From Paenibacillus glycanilyticus (lineage in GTDB: Bacteria; Bacillota; Bacilli; Paenibacillales; Paenibacillaceae): DNA of 64,000 bases. Positions 26,494 to 34,888 of the stretch are shown here, piece after piece. Made by a program: the position numbers and the translations under genes. Below the pieces are notes generated by a model. It was not told where the DNA came from. It saw only the letters and a list, made by a program, of their open reading frames with translations, and did no database searches. Position 1 is the stretch's first letter. The number at the start of each line of letters is the position of its first letter. Location of the stretch: positions 186,001 through 250,000 of the forward strand of contig NZ_JAMBNP010000006.1 in NCBI RefSeq assembly GCF_023715145.1. Direction: 5' to 3'.

Positions 26494-26715
26494 TTAGCGG
26501 AAGCTGCCGCCTGACAACGATTGTTCTGCGATTTGGACAAGTTTCTTAGTAATGTATCCACCCAACGCACCTGTTTCGCGGGATGTAACGTTACCATAGT
26601 AACCGTCAGCTGGAATTTGCACTCCAAGCTCGGAAGCTGCTTCCATTTTCATTTGATTAAGAGCAGCTTGTGCTTGTGGTACCACCAATTGATTGCTCGA
26701 TTTGTTGCTAGCCAT
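26494..26715 (-). CDS. Alpha/beta-type small acid-soluble spore protein
   Basis: A 73-residue SASP of the SspA/B/C/D class, which coats and protects spore DNA and supplies amino acids on germination. Visible family signatures are LVVPQAQAALNQMKMEAASELGV, with the GPR protease site around E-A-A-S-E, and GNVTSRETGALGGYITKKLV. It is monocistronic, with its own terminator and a sigma-G-like promoter. Confidence 0.95.
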   Translation of the reverse strand: MASNKSSNQLVVPQAQAALNQMKMEAASELGVQIPADGYYGNVTSRETGALGGYITKKLVQIAEQSLSGGSFR

Positions 26716-26768
26716 GTTGATAATCTCCCTTCAGTTGAGCACTGTGATGTTTTGCAAGCTTGCAAGCT

Positions 26769-26797
26769 TATTATGAGCATGTTCACGCAAATTATGC
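26769..26797 (-). promoter_or_regulatory. Candidate sigma-G promoter of the SASP gene
   Basis: On the minus strand GCATAA (26797-26792) and CATAATA (26775-26769) are 16 bases apart, close to the forespore sigma-G consensus TGAATA/CATACTA. The position, about 55 bases before the ATG, is sensible. Confidence 0.4.
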
Positions 26798-26844
26798 TAA
26801 CCTCAAAAAAATATATTAAGCATCCGTAAAGGAGAGTCAGAATC

Positions 26845-27027
26845 TTGTCTAAATCACTATCTTTGTTCTTTGCCGTTGTATCGGTATTGCTCATGTGCGC
26901 CACTGCGATCTCCATGTCCTTCAACGCTTGGCTCGCCATTTTGTTTGGTATTCTTACCTTGCTTATGATCGGCGGCGGCTTTGTCGTAAAAGCAAGATTA
27001 CGACGCCGGAACGAAAACAAAGGCTGA
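26845..27027 (+). CDS. Small two-helix membrane protein (YlaF/DUF5325-like)
   Basis: A 60-residue protein with two hydrophobic helices and a basic tail ARLRRRNENK. The size and layout fit the YlaF/DUF5325 family of unknown function. The TTG start has AAAGGAGAG upstream. The stop codon lies inside the left arm of the following terminator. Confidence 0.6.
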   Translation: MSKSLSLFFAVVSVLLMCATAISMSFNAWLAILFGILTLLMIGGGFVVKARLRRRNENKG

Positions 27028-27054
27028 CGCGAAATGCGTCAGCCTTTGTTTTTT
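27017..27054. terminator. Bidirectional terminator between convergent genes
   Basis: AACAAAGGCTGACGC pairs with GCGTCAGCCTTTGTT, a 15-bp perfect stem with a 5-base loop and T-run. It serves the small membrane gene and, in reverse, trpS. Confidence 0.9.
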
Positions 27055-27055
27055 G

Positions 27056-28045
27056 TTAAACGCGCGGGGCCAGGAAGCCCATTTTTTCTTTCACGTCCGC
27101 AAGCGTGCGGTCAGCAAGCTCCGATGCGCGTTCCGCGCCTTGCTTCAAGATTGCATGAATCTCGCCGGATTCCCGGATTGCTCTGTATTTTTGCTGCAGC
27201 GGCTCAAGGACATTGACCACATGCTCGGCGAGATCCTTCTTGAACGGACCGTAGCCTTGGCCTTCATAACGCGCTTCTACCTCGGCAATGGAAATATTCG
27301 CGCAATGCGAGTAGATGCTGATCAGGTTGCTGATCTCAGGTTTGTTCGCCGGATCATACTTCACTTCACGGCCGGAATCCGTTGTCGCCCGGCTGATTTT
27401 TTTGCGGATGACGCTTGGTTCGTCAAGAAGGGCGATAAAGCTTCCTGCGTTCGGATTGCTCTTGCTCATCTTCTTGCTTGCATCGTCAAGCGACATGATC
27501 CGTGCGCCAACCTTCGGAATGTACGGCTCGGGAACGGTGAAGTAATCGCCAAATCGCGAGTTGAACCGGTTCGCCAAATCGCGGGTAAGCTCAAGATGCT
27601 GCTTCTGGTCATCGCCAACCGGCACGAGGTCGGCATTGTAGACAAGGATATCTGCCGCCATAAGGGAAGGGTATACGAACAAACCGGCGCCCACCGAATC
27701 TTTTCCTGCCGATTTATCCTTGAATTGCGTCATGCGCTCCAGCTCGCCCATACCGGTCAGCGTCGTCAGGATCCAGCCCAGCTCGGCATGCGCGCGTACA
27801 TGCGATTGCACGAAAATATTCGCTCTTGCCGGATCAATACCCGCAGCGATGAACAAAGCCGCAACCGATTCAGTCTGCTCGCGCAGCATCGCAGGATCCT
27901 GCGGTACCGTAATCGCGTGAAGATCCACAACCATAAAGAAGCATTCTTCCGTTTCCTGCAGCTTCACGAAGTTCTGCATCGCGCCGATGTAGTTGCCAAG
28001 CGTAAGCTGTCCGCTAGGCTGAATGCCCGATAGTACTTTTTTCAT
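27056..28045 (-). CDS. trpS: Tryptophanyl-tRNA synthetase
   Basis: A 329-residue class Ic aminoacyl-tRNA synthetase that charges tRNA-Trp. The opening GIQPSGQLTLGNYIGA contains the HIGH-like signature (LGNYIG) and MSKSNP is the KMSKS motif. The ATG at 28045 is chosen; another ATG two codons upstream (28051) is also possible, while the longer reading to 28138 runs into the T-box leader. Expression is very likely controlled by uncharged tRNA-Trp through the upstream leader. Confidence 0.97.
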   Translation of the reverse strand: MKKVLSGIQPSGQLTLGNYIGAMQNFVKLQETEECFFMVVDLHAITVPQDPAMLREQTESVAALFIAAGIDPARANIFVQSHVRAHAELGWILTTLTGMGELERMTQFKDKSAGKDSVGAGLFVYPSLMAADILVYNADLVPVGDDQKQHLELTRDLANRFNSRFGDYFTVPEPYIPKVGARIMSLDDASKKMSKSNPNAGSFIALLDEPSVIRKKISRATTDSGREVKYDPANKPEISNLISIYSHCANISIAEVEARYEGQGYGPFKKDLAEHVVNVLEPLQQKYRAIRESGEIHAILKQGAERASELADRTLADVKEKMGFLAPRV

Positions 28046-28094
28046 TTCCATTCGTCCCCTTTTCTTTGGATCGCTCTTAAACGCGTATTTGAAC

Positions 28095-28374
28095 GCAAAA
28101 AATCCCCCGCCGCAAGGGACGAGGGACCGTGGTGCCACCCTAATTTACTTGTTGCCTTCCCGCTAGTATACGGGGCATCAGCAACAAGCCTTCATTGTTC
28201 CGTAACGGGGAACGGCCGGAGAAGCATAAACAGCCCTTCAAGAGTCTGCGTTCCGCTTTCCGCTCCAGGATCCATTCAGCAATCAGGCTTGCACTGGCTT
28301 GCACTGTCCGCCAGCTCTCTGTTACGCATAAACACCTGTGCTTACTTGTTCCCATCATCGCATTTCGTATCCTG
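28095..28374 (-). promoter_or_regulatory. T-box leader of trpS
   Basis: The minus strand carries the T-box AGGGTGGCACCACG (28141-28128), followed by a GC-rich terminator arm ending in GGGGGATTTTTT. Stem I features (AGAGAG near the 5' end) lie upstream. A TGG in GAATGGATCC (28274-28272) is a good specifier codon for tRNA-Trp. Binding of uncharged tRNA should favour the antiterminator. Confidence 0.92.
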
Positions 28375-28405
28375 ATTATAGCGCAAGTCTCTACCGCCGT
28401 GTCAA
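28375..28405 (-). promoter_or_regulatory. Promoter of the trpS T-box transcript
   Basis: TTGACA (28405-28400) and TATAAT (28380-28375), both perfect, are separated by a rather long 19-base spacer just upstream of the leader. Confidence 0.65.
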
Positions 28406-28494
28406 GTCAGCTTAAAGAAAGTTGTCCTATCCTTCTCTTGCCCGGCATAAGCTGTATATCAACGTGATCCTTATGGTTAAAGAGAGGTAGGCTT

Positions 28495-29505
28495 ATGCGG
28501 AACCTATTATTCCGGTTCGGAACCCCGCTTCTGGGCATCGGATGTCTTGTGATGATCTGCCTTATATGGGCTGGACAACCCTGGTCCGCTGCCTTGCTGG
28601 AGTCCCATGGCGCGCAGGAGTTCAAAATTGTATTTTTAAGTATTATATTAGAAGCTTTTCCATTCATTCTGCTTGGTGTTATCTTCTCCGCTCTTCTGCA
28701 AGTATTTGTAACCGACGAAATGATTCAGAGGTTGACGCCAAAGCATCATATGGTCGGCATTTTGTTTGGCGCGCTGCTTGGGCTCGTATTCCCGTTATGC
28801 GAATGCGGCATGATCCCCGTTGTGCGGCGGTTAATCCGCAAAGGCATGCCCGCTTATATCGGTATCGTTTATTTGCTGGCCGGCCCGATTATAAACCCTA
28901 TTGTGTTTACATCCACCTATGCCGCTTTCCGCAATGAGCCACAGATGGCCTACGACAGGCTGATGATTGCTTTTGCCGTATCCATTATCATTGGGCTGCT
29001 CCTTCACAGGTTCATGAAAGGCAGTCCTCTCAAAGGCGCAGCTGTCGACAACCACGCTCATCATCACCATGTGCATGAAAGCCATGCGCCGGTTAAAAAA
29101 GGCCGAAAACTGTCCGCAACGCTTAGTCATGCTTCCGACGAGTTTTTTGATATGGGCAAGTATTTAATCTTTGGCGCTCTTCTGACTGCCGTTATCCAAT
29201 CCTTTATTAACCGGCAGGCCTTCGAATCGGTTGCGGACCAGCCTGTTCTCTCCTACTTCTTCATGATGGGGCTGGCCTTTCTGCTGTCGATCTGCTCCAC
29301 CTCCGATGCCTTTATCGCGGCGTCGTTTAACGGAATGTTTGAACATGGTCCTTTGCTTGCCTTCCTTGTGTTTGGTCCGATGATCGATTTGAAAAACATG
29401 CTGATGATGCTGTCGGCCTTCCGGGTCAAGATTGTTCTGTCGATTACCATCCTGACCTTTGCTTTCGTGCTGGCCAGCGTATGGCTGCTGGAGGTGCTGC
29501 GATGA
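28495..29505 (+). CDS. DUF318/YraQ-type permease
   Basis: A 336-residue membrane protein with eight to ten helices. The duplicated family motifs are present: FPLCECGMIPVVRRL in the first half and the SICSTSDAFIAASF segment in the second. A His-rich cytoplasmic loop (NHAHHHHVHESH) around residue 190 suggests metal binding. In Bacillus the homologue ycgR is paired with ycgQ, as here. The family is often linked to metal homeostasis, but transport has not been firmly shown. The next gene overlaps its stop (ATGA). Confidence 0.8.
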   Translation: MRNLLFRFGTPLLGIGCLVMICLIWAGQPWSAALLESHGAQEFKIVFLSIILEAFPFILLGVIFSALLQVFVTDEMIQRLTPKHHMVGILFGALLGLVFPLCECGMIPVVRRLIRKGMPAYIGIVYLLAGPIINPIVFTSTYAAFRNEPQMAYDRLMIAFAVSIIIGLLLHRFMKGSPLKGAAVDNHAHHHHVHESHAPVKKGRKLSATLSHASDEFFDMGKYLIFGALLTAVIQSFINRQAFESVADQPVLSYFFMMGLAFLLSICSTSDAFIAASFNGMFEHGPLLAFLVFGPMIDLKNMLMMLSAFRVKIVLSITILTFAFVLASVWLLEVLR

Positions 29506-29933
29506 ATCATAACTGGATACGGGCAGGCTTTCTTGCCGCCTTCGCTTTCCTTATTATCTACCTGGACCGCCTAGGTCAGCTGCCGCTCTATATTGCTCCG
29601 CGAATGGAGCTGTACGTCAAGCTGTCTGCTATCGTTCTGAACGCCGCCGCTGTCCATCAAGCCTTCTTGGCTCTGCAGCGCAAGCCCCATGCTGCTGACT
29701 GCAACGAATGCGGCCATGATCACGCTCATCATCATCACCATCATGACCATGACCATCTTGACCACGACCACTCGATGTCTCCTCTGAAGAGCATTCTTGT
29801 GTACGGCTTATTCCTGCTGCCGTTGCTGCTTGGCTTCCTTTTCCCCGCCGCGGCACAAAATCATGAAGCAAACAGCAGCGGAATCCCCCATCTTCATTCG
29901 GGGCAGAAGCTGCCGCCTGATGATTACGAATAA
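29502..29933 (+). CDS. TIGR03943/YcgQ-like protein, short form with His-rich loop
   Basis: A 143-residue partner of the DUF318 permease. It has four hydrophobic segments and between the second and third a striking metal-binding loop: C-x2-C followed by HDHAHHHHHHDHDH. Family members are usually about twice as long, with a C-terminal soluble domain after the membrane part; here the protein ends after the last helix plus 30 residues, so that domain is missing. The stop is followed by a strong terminator, so this looks like a real end and not an edge. ATGA coupling to the permease. Confidence 0.7.
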   Translation: MNHNWIRAGFLAAFAFLIIYLDRLGQLPLYIAPRMELYVKLSAIVLNAAAVHQAFLALQRKPHAADCNECGHDHAHHHHHHDHDHLDHDHSMSPLKSILVYGLFLLPLLLGFLFPAAAQNHEANSSGIPHLHSGQKLPPDDYE

Positions 29934-29952
29934 TCCCGTTCATATCAGATCC

Positions 29953-29987
29953 AACAGCCGTGCAGGATACCTGCACGGCTGTTGTTT
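29953..29987 (+). terminator. Terminator of the permease operon
   Basis: AACAGCCGTGCAGG and CCTGCACGGCTGTT form a 14-bp perfect stem with a 3-base loop; the T-rich tail is short. Confidence 0.8.
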
Positions 29988-30011
29988 ATCATAGAGATAA
30001 ATGCTACCAGT

Positions 30012-30446
30012 CTAGAAATCAAAGCCAGCATTATCGCTGTTCATTTCGCGCAGCATTTGATGCTTTGGCTGCTGGTAACGATAACTCCAGTTGGCTGTAT
30101 TATAATTCGACTCGTAGCAGATGCTAGCCGACCAGGTGCCCGTGTTCTGCCGGACAGCAAAATCGTACATAATTTCGCCATGTGTCCAATTCCTTCTCAA
30201 TTTCAAAGCATCGATCGCAAGTTTGCGAAAAGCCTGGACCTGAGTAGGTGTCATCCCCCCTTCTCCGTCTTGCTCCAGCTTGCCGTTTCTGCTCTCAATC
30301 GGATTATGACGAAGGCCGAATTTGCCAACCGCGTTATTCCGAATGTGAATATGAACCGTACCTCCAACCGCATGCGTCAGTTCATCTTCTAATTGGCGAA
30401 AAACAAAATCAACTTGCCGTGCCAATGGCATAGCATCTAAACTCAT
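30012..30446 (-). CDS. Uncharacterised 144-residue soluble protein
   Basis: Read from ATG 30446, which has an excellent AGGAGGAG site. The protein is soluble, with a helical N-terminus (ARQVDFVFRQLEDELTHAVGG), a strand-rich middle (TVHIHIRNNAVGKFGL) and an aromatic C-terminus (NTANWSYRYQ). No family is recognised. An AT-rich region of about 240 bases separates it from the divergent MCP gene. Confidence 0.6.
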   Translation of the reverse strand: MSLDAMPLARQVDFVFRQLEDELTHAVGGTVHIHIRNNAVGKFGLRHNPIESRNGKLEQDGEGGMTPTQVQAFRKLAIDALKLRRNWTHGEIMYDFAVRQNTGTWSASICYESNYNTANWSYRYQQPKHQMLREMNSDNAGFDF

Positions 30447-30688
30447 ATTATTTCTCCTCCTTTCTACCCTGAAAATGTTGTAATTAGTTGTTTCCAACTA
30501 GTTCTCAGGTCTGATTATAAAATCTTTTCAATAAATTGACAATATAGTTAATTATAATTTTTTACAATTATCACGCAATTACATATTTTTCTTTACTCGA
30601 AATTCCCTCGATCTTATTCGACATTTATAGACCAATTTCAACGCTGATGCTATAATATGGTTATTCTATAAAAAGGAGCGCTTACATA

Positions 30689-31954
30689 ATGAGCCAATGG
30701 TACTATTCCTTATCCGTTAGAAGTAAGCTACTGACCTCCATTTATTTCAATCTGGCACTGGCGGCAATTGCACTGAATTTAGTCCTATTATTTAGCGGCG
30801 GCTCCTTCCTTGCCGGGATAATTGTGACGGCGGTACTAGCTATAATTGCCTATCCGACGGTCGGTTTTATCGAGAAGGCTTTGAGCTCCTCGTTTGAAGA
30901 AATGTCAAACGCAGCGTTCCGGATCTCAAAGGGAGATTTCACTCAAAGAATCGACACCGCTTCGAATGCGTCTCTTGGCGAAGTTGGCCATGCCTTCAAC
31001 AGCATGGTGGACAAGCTACGCGATATTTTGACCGAAACCTCCAATATTACAAGGCATGTATCGGAAACAAGCCGAAATATTTTCGATAAAAACAATCACA
31101 TTCAGATTGCGATGGAGCAGGTTGCCGCATCCTCCAACGAGCTGGCGACAGGGGCAAACGAAATATCCGAAGACGTTGCGGATATGAGCGAATCCATTGC
31201 CGAGATCGAGAAAAAGGTAGCGAATTATGCCCATGCAACCAAAGAAATGAACGAGCGTTCCGAGCTTACCCTGGGCCTTGTCGATAAAGGACGCGAAGCG
31301 CTGGAAGCGCAGTCCGACGGGATGCGCCGCAACGTAGAAGCAACCGAGAAGGTATCCGAGACCATCGCCGACCTCGCGCGCAAAGCACAAGGCATTACGG
31401 CGATGACAACGGCAATCTCCGACATTGCCGAGCAGACGAACCTGTTATCGCTTAATGCTTCCATTGAGGCTGCACGCGCAGGCGAGCATGGCCGAGGGTT
31501 TGCCGTAGTTGCCCAGGAAGTCCGCAAGCTGGCGGAGGAATCAACGGCTTCCACGAAGGAAGTGTTCAGCCTGGTGAAGAGTATCGATCAAGGCATCAAG
31601 CAAACGATTAATCACATGAAAGTGAACGAAGAAGCCGTTAAGATGCAGACCGATCGGATCCGCGAGTCCGAGATGGTATTCGCGGAGATTGTTCAAAGCG
31701 TTCAATTCATTACCGAGCAGATTGCCGCATTCGCGAGAGAAAGCGATCAAATGCTCGAGAGCGCCCGCAAAATCTCCGATGCGATTCAGAACATTTCGGC
31801 GATTACGGAAGAATCGGCAGCTGGCACCGAGCAGGTATCCGCTTCAATGAACGAGCAGATTGCTTCCGTGCAAGGCGTTGTTCAAGAGACCGAGCGCATG
31901 CTCAACATGTCGACGCAGCTTCAGCGCACGATTCAAGTATTCAAGGTGAAATAA
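30689..31954 (+). CDS. Methyl-accepting chemotaxis-like protein without an extracytoplasmic sensor
   Basis: A 421-residue protein. Two closely spaced helices at about 20-60 leave no room for a periplasmic-type ligand domain. A HAMP-like region follows ([14 protein letters not shown]), then the signalling coiled coil with the hairpin tip [19 protein letters not shown] and [18 protein letters not shown]. It should signal to CheA/CheW, perhaps sensing membrane or cytoplasmic state. The C-terminus lacks a CheR-binding pentapeptide that I can see. TATAAT lies about 35 bases upstream of the ATG. Confidence 0.88.
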   Translation: MSQWYYSLSVRSKLLTSIYFNLALAAIALNLVLLFSGGSFLAGIIVTAVLAIIAYPTVGFIEKALSSSFEEMSNAAFRISKGDFTQRIDTASNASLGEVGHAFNSMVDKLRDILTETSNITRHVSETSRNIFDKNNHIQIAMEQVAASSNELATGANEISEDVADMSESIAEIEKKVANYAHATKEMNERSELTLGLVDKGREALEAQSDGMRRNVEATEKVSETIADLARKAQGITAMTTAISDIAEQTNLLSLNASIEAARAGEHGRGFAVVAQEVRKLAEESTASTKEVFSLVKSIDQGIKQTINHMKVNEEAVKMQTDRIRESEMVFAEIVQSVQFITEQIAAFARESDQMLESARKISDAIQNISAITEESAAGTEQVSASMNEQIASVQGVVQETERMLNMSTQLQRTIQVFKVK

Positions 31955-31971
31955 TATTCAAGTAACGAAGT

Positions 31972-32012
31972 ACAGCCGTATCCAGGCCTTTTGGATACGG
32001 CTGTTTTTATTT
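31972..32012 (+). terminator. Terminator of the MCP gene
   Basis: ACAGCCGTATCCA pairs with TGGATACGGCTGT, followed by TTTTATTTTT. Confidence 0.9.
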
Positions 32013-32088
32013 TTAATGCGCATGATCCTTTCCGTATCGGGAAAAATAGCTTCACGACTACATAATAGGAAACGGAGGCAATCCAATA

Positions 32089-32886
32089 ATGAAGTGGGTA
32101 ATGCCCGGCAGAAGTTATCGATGGTTATGGATGGCGTTAACCATCGTGCTGCTGTTTACTTTTACGGGGGAAGCCTATGCTTCTTCTTCGCCACAACCGA
32201 AAAAACGAAAGCCGGCGGGAATGTCCTGGGTAAAGATGCATAAGCAATTTCCCGACTCCTTTATCCTGAATGGTTCGAGAAACTCCAAGCGGATTGCCCT
32301 CACCTTTGATGATGCCCCGGATCCGCGGTTTACCCCCCAAATTCTGGATGCCCTTGCGAGCTATGATGTATGCGCGACCTTCTTTATTGTAGGTTCACGC
32401 GCCGTGCAGCATCCGGCAATGGTCCGTCGTATTCATCGCGAGGGGCACATCATCGGCAATCATTCTTATAATCATGCCGTCTTGTCTAAGCTGAAGCCAA
32501 GGGAATTCCATACCCAGATTTGGCGTACAGACGCTATCGTCAGCCGGATCATCGGGTATCATCCCCGCTTCGTACGGCCGCCGTATGGCGAGATGCTTCC
32601 GGAGCAAGTGGCATGGTCGAGAAAGAGCGGATATACGGTCGTGAACTGGGACGTAGACTCCGTGGATTGGAAGAACAATCCAAGCAGCGGCATCATCCTG
32701 CACAATATAAAAAGGACCCTGCAGCCAGGCTCCATTGTCCTGCAGCATGCAGGAGGAGGGTATGGGCAGGATCTTACCGGTACAATTGAGGCTTTGCCTG
32801 TTCTTATCTCACAGCTTAGGAAAAAAGGATACAAGTTCGTTACGCTGCCCGAGTTGCTGAACCAACCGGCGGACAAAATGAAATAA
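32089..32886 (+). CDS. Exported polysaccharide deacetylase (NodB domain)
   Basis: A 265-residue protein with a signal peptide (cleavage likely after AYA, residue 31). Motif 1 is TFDDAPD, with the catalytic base and metal Asp at 74-75 but Ala in place of the usual Gly. Motif 2 is HSYNH (H125/H129, metal ligands), motif 3 is RPPYGE, and later VNWDVDSVDW and IVLQHAGG follow. It probably de-N-acetylates peptidoglycan or another envelope glycan. GGAGG precedes the ATG by 10 bases. Confidence 0.88.
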   Translation: MKWVMPGRSYRWLWMALTIVLLFTFTGEAYASSSPQPKKRKPAGMSWVKMHKQFPDSFILNGSRNSKRIALTFDDAPDPRFTPQILDALASYDVCATFFIVGSRAVQHPAMVRRIHREGHIIGNHSYNHAVLSKLKPREFHTQIWRTDAIVSRIIGYHPRFVRPPYGEMLPEQVAWSRKSGYTVVNWDVDSVDWKNNPSSGIILHNIKRTLQPGSIVLQHAGGGYGQDLTGTIEALPVLISQLRKKGYKFVTLPELLNQPADKMK

Positions 32887-32911
32887 CCGGAGCACCATGG
32901 CTTCCGGTTAT
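32883..32911. terminator. Hairpin terminator between convergent genes
   Basis: ATAACCGGA and TCCGGTTAT arms with T-rich sequence on both sides, overlapping the deacetylase stop. Confidence 0.7.
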
Positions 32912-32918
32912 CCTTTCT

Positions 32919-33566
32919 TTATTTCAAAACATATACTTTTATGTTCTGAATGCCGAATTTGCTTACCTCGGCAGGAGTGCCCGGCAAGTAAATATCGATG
33001 CGATTGCCTTTGATCGCGCCGCCAACATCGGATGCCGTCGCAACCATTCCGCCTGTTGGAAGACCATCAGAGTTATAGCCCGTAACGTACAGCTTTGTGC
33101 CAAGCGGAATTACTTTAGGGTCCACGGCAACCGTGCCTACTTTAAGCTTATTGCCGAAGTAATCAAGACCTGCCCAGCCGCCATTCTCCGAAGCTGCGCC
33201 GCTGTAAGCCGTTGCTTTAACCGTAATCTGCTTGCTGAAGGTATGGATGGTGCCATCCTTTGCCGTTACGCTTTGCGCAGTAATTTTTGTTGCCTTAGCT
33301 TCTGTCGTCTTAGCCGCTGCTGTCGTTGTTTTGGAAGCAGTTGCTGTTGGGATGACGATTTTAAGCCCTGCGTATATATTCAAAGGATTAATCTTTGTAT
33401 TCGCTTGCATAAGCTTATCAACGGATATCTGATATTTCTGCGAGAGCTTCCAGAACGTATCGCCCTCCACAGCCGTATGTGTCTTGCTTGCAGCATGAAC
33501 CGATCCCGCGGCAAATAGAAGAGATAAGCCAAGTACCGCCGTTGTCATCATTGAAGCTTTCTTCAT
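32919..33566 (-). CDS. Secreted LysM and 3D-domain wall protein (YocH-like)
   Basis: A 215-residue exported protein: signal peptide to about residue 25, one LysM domain at 28-73 (THTAVEGDTFWKLSQKY) for peptidoglycan binding, an Ala/Thr/Lys-rich linker, and a C-terminal 3D domain. The 3D domain shows the three conserved Asp regions VAVDPKVIP, ATASDVGGAI and RIDIYLPG, the MltA/RlpA-like double-psi fold. Such proteins are muralytic (YocH) or stationary-phase survival factors. Confidence 0.88.
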   Translation of the reverse strand: MKKASMMTTAVLGLSLLFAAGSVHAASKTHTAVEGDTFWKLSQKYQISVDKLMQANTKINPLNIYAGLKIVIPTATASKTTTAAAKTTEAKATKITAQSVTAKDGTIHTFSKQITVKATAYSGAASENGGWAGLDYFGNKLKVGTVAVDPKVIPLGTKLYVTGYNSDGLPTGGMVATASDVGGAIKGNRIDIYLPGTPAEVSKFGIQNIKVYVLK

Positions 33567-33624
33567 ATGTGTTTTCCCCCTTGGTTTAATGCGTTAAGTA
33601 TAGGAAGTACCGTATTTAATATAG

Positions 33625-33652
33625 AAGCGTCAGGCGGAACCGCCTGACGCTG
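33625..33652 (-). terminator. Hairpin after the CAP-domain gene
   Basis: AGCGTCAGGCGG and CCGCCTGACGCT form a perfect stem. T residues are few, so termination is likely but not sure. Confidence 0.5.
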
Positions 33653-33694
33653 CGATCATCCGATTAAATTACTTCGAGAATTGCCGGGCAAGCA

Positions 33695-34510
33695 TTAGCC
33701 TGTGAATTCTTGAACCCATTCACCCTTCACATAAGCTACGCCGATTTTCGTGTAATTGCCATTCAGGATGTTAGCACGGTGACCAGCACTGTTCATCCAA
33801 GCTGTCATTACTTCAGTAGGCGATTTTTGACCCATTGCAATGTTCTCGCCAGCATAGTTATAAGTCACGCCAAACGATTTCATCATGTCAAACGGCGAAC
33901 CGTAAGTTGGGGAGTTATGATCAAAGTAGTTTTTGTCGTACATGTCTTGTGCTTTAGCAGTTGCTACTTTAGTCAAAAGCGCGTCAACCGTCAAAGCTTT
34001 CAGACCGGCATTAGCACGCTCTTTGTTAACAAGCGTTACAACTTGGGAAGCGAATTCGCTTTGCGATACTGTACCGCTGCCTGTGTTGCCAGAACCCGTG
34101 TTACCGGATCCAGTGTTACCCGAACCAGTGTTGCCCGAGCCTGTGTTACCAGATCCTGTGTTACCAGATCCTGTGTTACCGGAACCCGTGTTGCCCGAAC
34201 CCGTGCTTGGTGTTGTTGGTTTAGATGGTGTAGTAGGTTTTGAAGGCGTTGTTGGTGTTGTTGTATTGCCAGTACCCGTGCTTGGTTTCGTTGGCAATTG
34301 AATTGTAATGCCGCCGAAAGTGATCTTGCTCAGGTCAATACCGTAATGCTTTGCGATTTCGTTGATTTGATCCATCGAAACATTATTCAAAGTTGTGGAG
34401 TAAGTCTTCACAGCTGGTGCTGCACCTGCGGTTGGAGTCGTTAAACCTACACTGATCAAAGCTGCTGCTGCTATGCTAGCGACACCTACTCGTAATGTTT
34501 GCATCTTCAT
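33695..34510 (-). CDS. Secreted CAP/SCP-domain protein with GSGNT repeats
   Basis: A 271-residue exported protein. Signal peptide to about residue 30 (AGA-AP), an N-terminal segment DQINEIAKHYGIDLSKI, a Pro/Thr/Ser linker, eight perfect GSGNT pentapeptides (104-143), then a CAP domain (YkwD-like). The domain shows LVNKERANAGLKAL, KAQDMYDKNYFDH, NYAGENIAMG and SAGHRANILN, the usual His/Glu cluster. The function of bacterial CAP proteins is not settled. Confidence 0.88.
   Translation of the reverse strand: MKMQTLRVGVASIAAAALISVGLTTPTAGAAPAVKTYSTTLNNVSMDQINEIAKHYGIDLSKITFGGITIQLPTKPSTGTGNTTTPTTPSKPTTPSKPTTPSTGSGNTGSGNTGSGNTGSGNTGSGNTGSGNTGSGNTGSGNTGSGTVSQSEFASQVVTLVNKERANAGLKALTVDALLTKVATAKAQDMYDKNYFDHNSPTYGSPFDMMKSFGVTYNYAGENIAMGQKSPTEVMTAWMNSAGHRANILNGNYTKIGVAYVKGEWVQEFTG
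34082..34201 (-). repeat. Eight 15-bp coding repeats (GSGNT)
   Basis: Eight consecutive 15-base units encode GSGNT. Codon choice varies between units, so the protein pattern is better preserved than the DNA. It is a flexible linker prone to copy-number change. Confidence 0.85.
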
Positions 34511-34827
34511 GAAATCATCCTCCTAGGATTATATATTTGATAAAAGCTTATTTGGCTTGGCTAGTTAAGCACTTGCCCTCCGACGCCACTTATCGTAACA
34601 TGTGTTTCGAACTTGTTTCATGGCACAAAAACTGGCAAGTAGTGCGTTTTCACAGTAAAAACAGGCGGTTCAGCACGTTTATGAGAATGTGCTCACTTTT
34701 CTCTAAAACCGCAAATTCAGGCGGCTGTTGGCCCTTCCAACCAAAAGTCAGAATATTTCGATTCCTGAACCGCAAAACATTAGAATCCTTTAAGAAAGCG
34801 TTTTCTCACAGTTGCAAAACAATAAAA
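34511..34827. other. Intergenic region upstream of the CAP gene
   Basis: About 320 bases without a convincing reading frame; AGGAGGATG is the ribosome site of the CAP gene. Its length suggests an untranslated leader, but no known riboswitch is recognised. Confidence 0.4.
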
Positions 34828-34871
34828 AACTCCCCGAAAAATCACCGTTTCAGGTGATCCCTCGAGGAGTT
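34828..34871 (-). terminator. Terminator of the oxidoreductase/isomerase operon
   Basis: AAACTCC...GGATCACC and GGTGAT...GGAGTTT arms followed by TTTATTGTTTT on the minus strand. Confidence 0.85.
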
Positions 34872-34888
34872 TCTTCTATATATAGCGA

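Noticed and set aside
27053-28033. 326-residue plus-strand frame
   Set aside because: It is antisense to trpS, has no ribosome site and matches no family; a codon-bias shadow.
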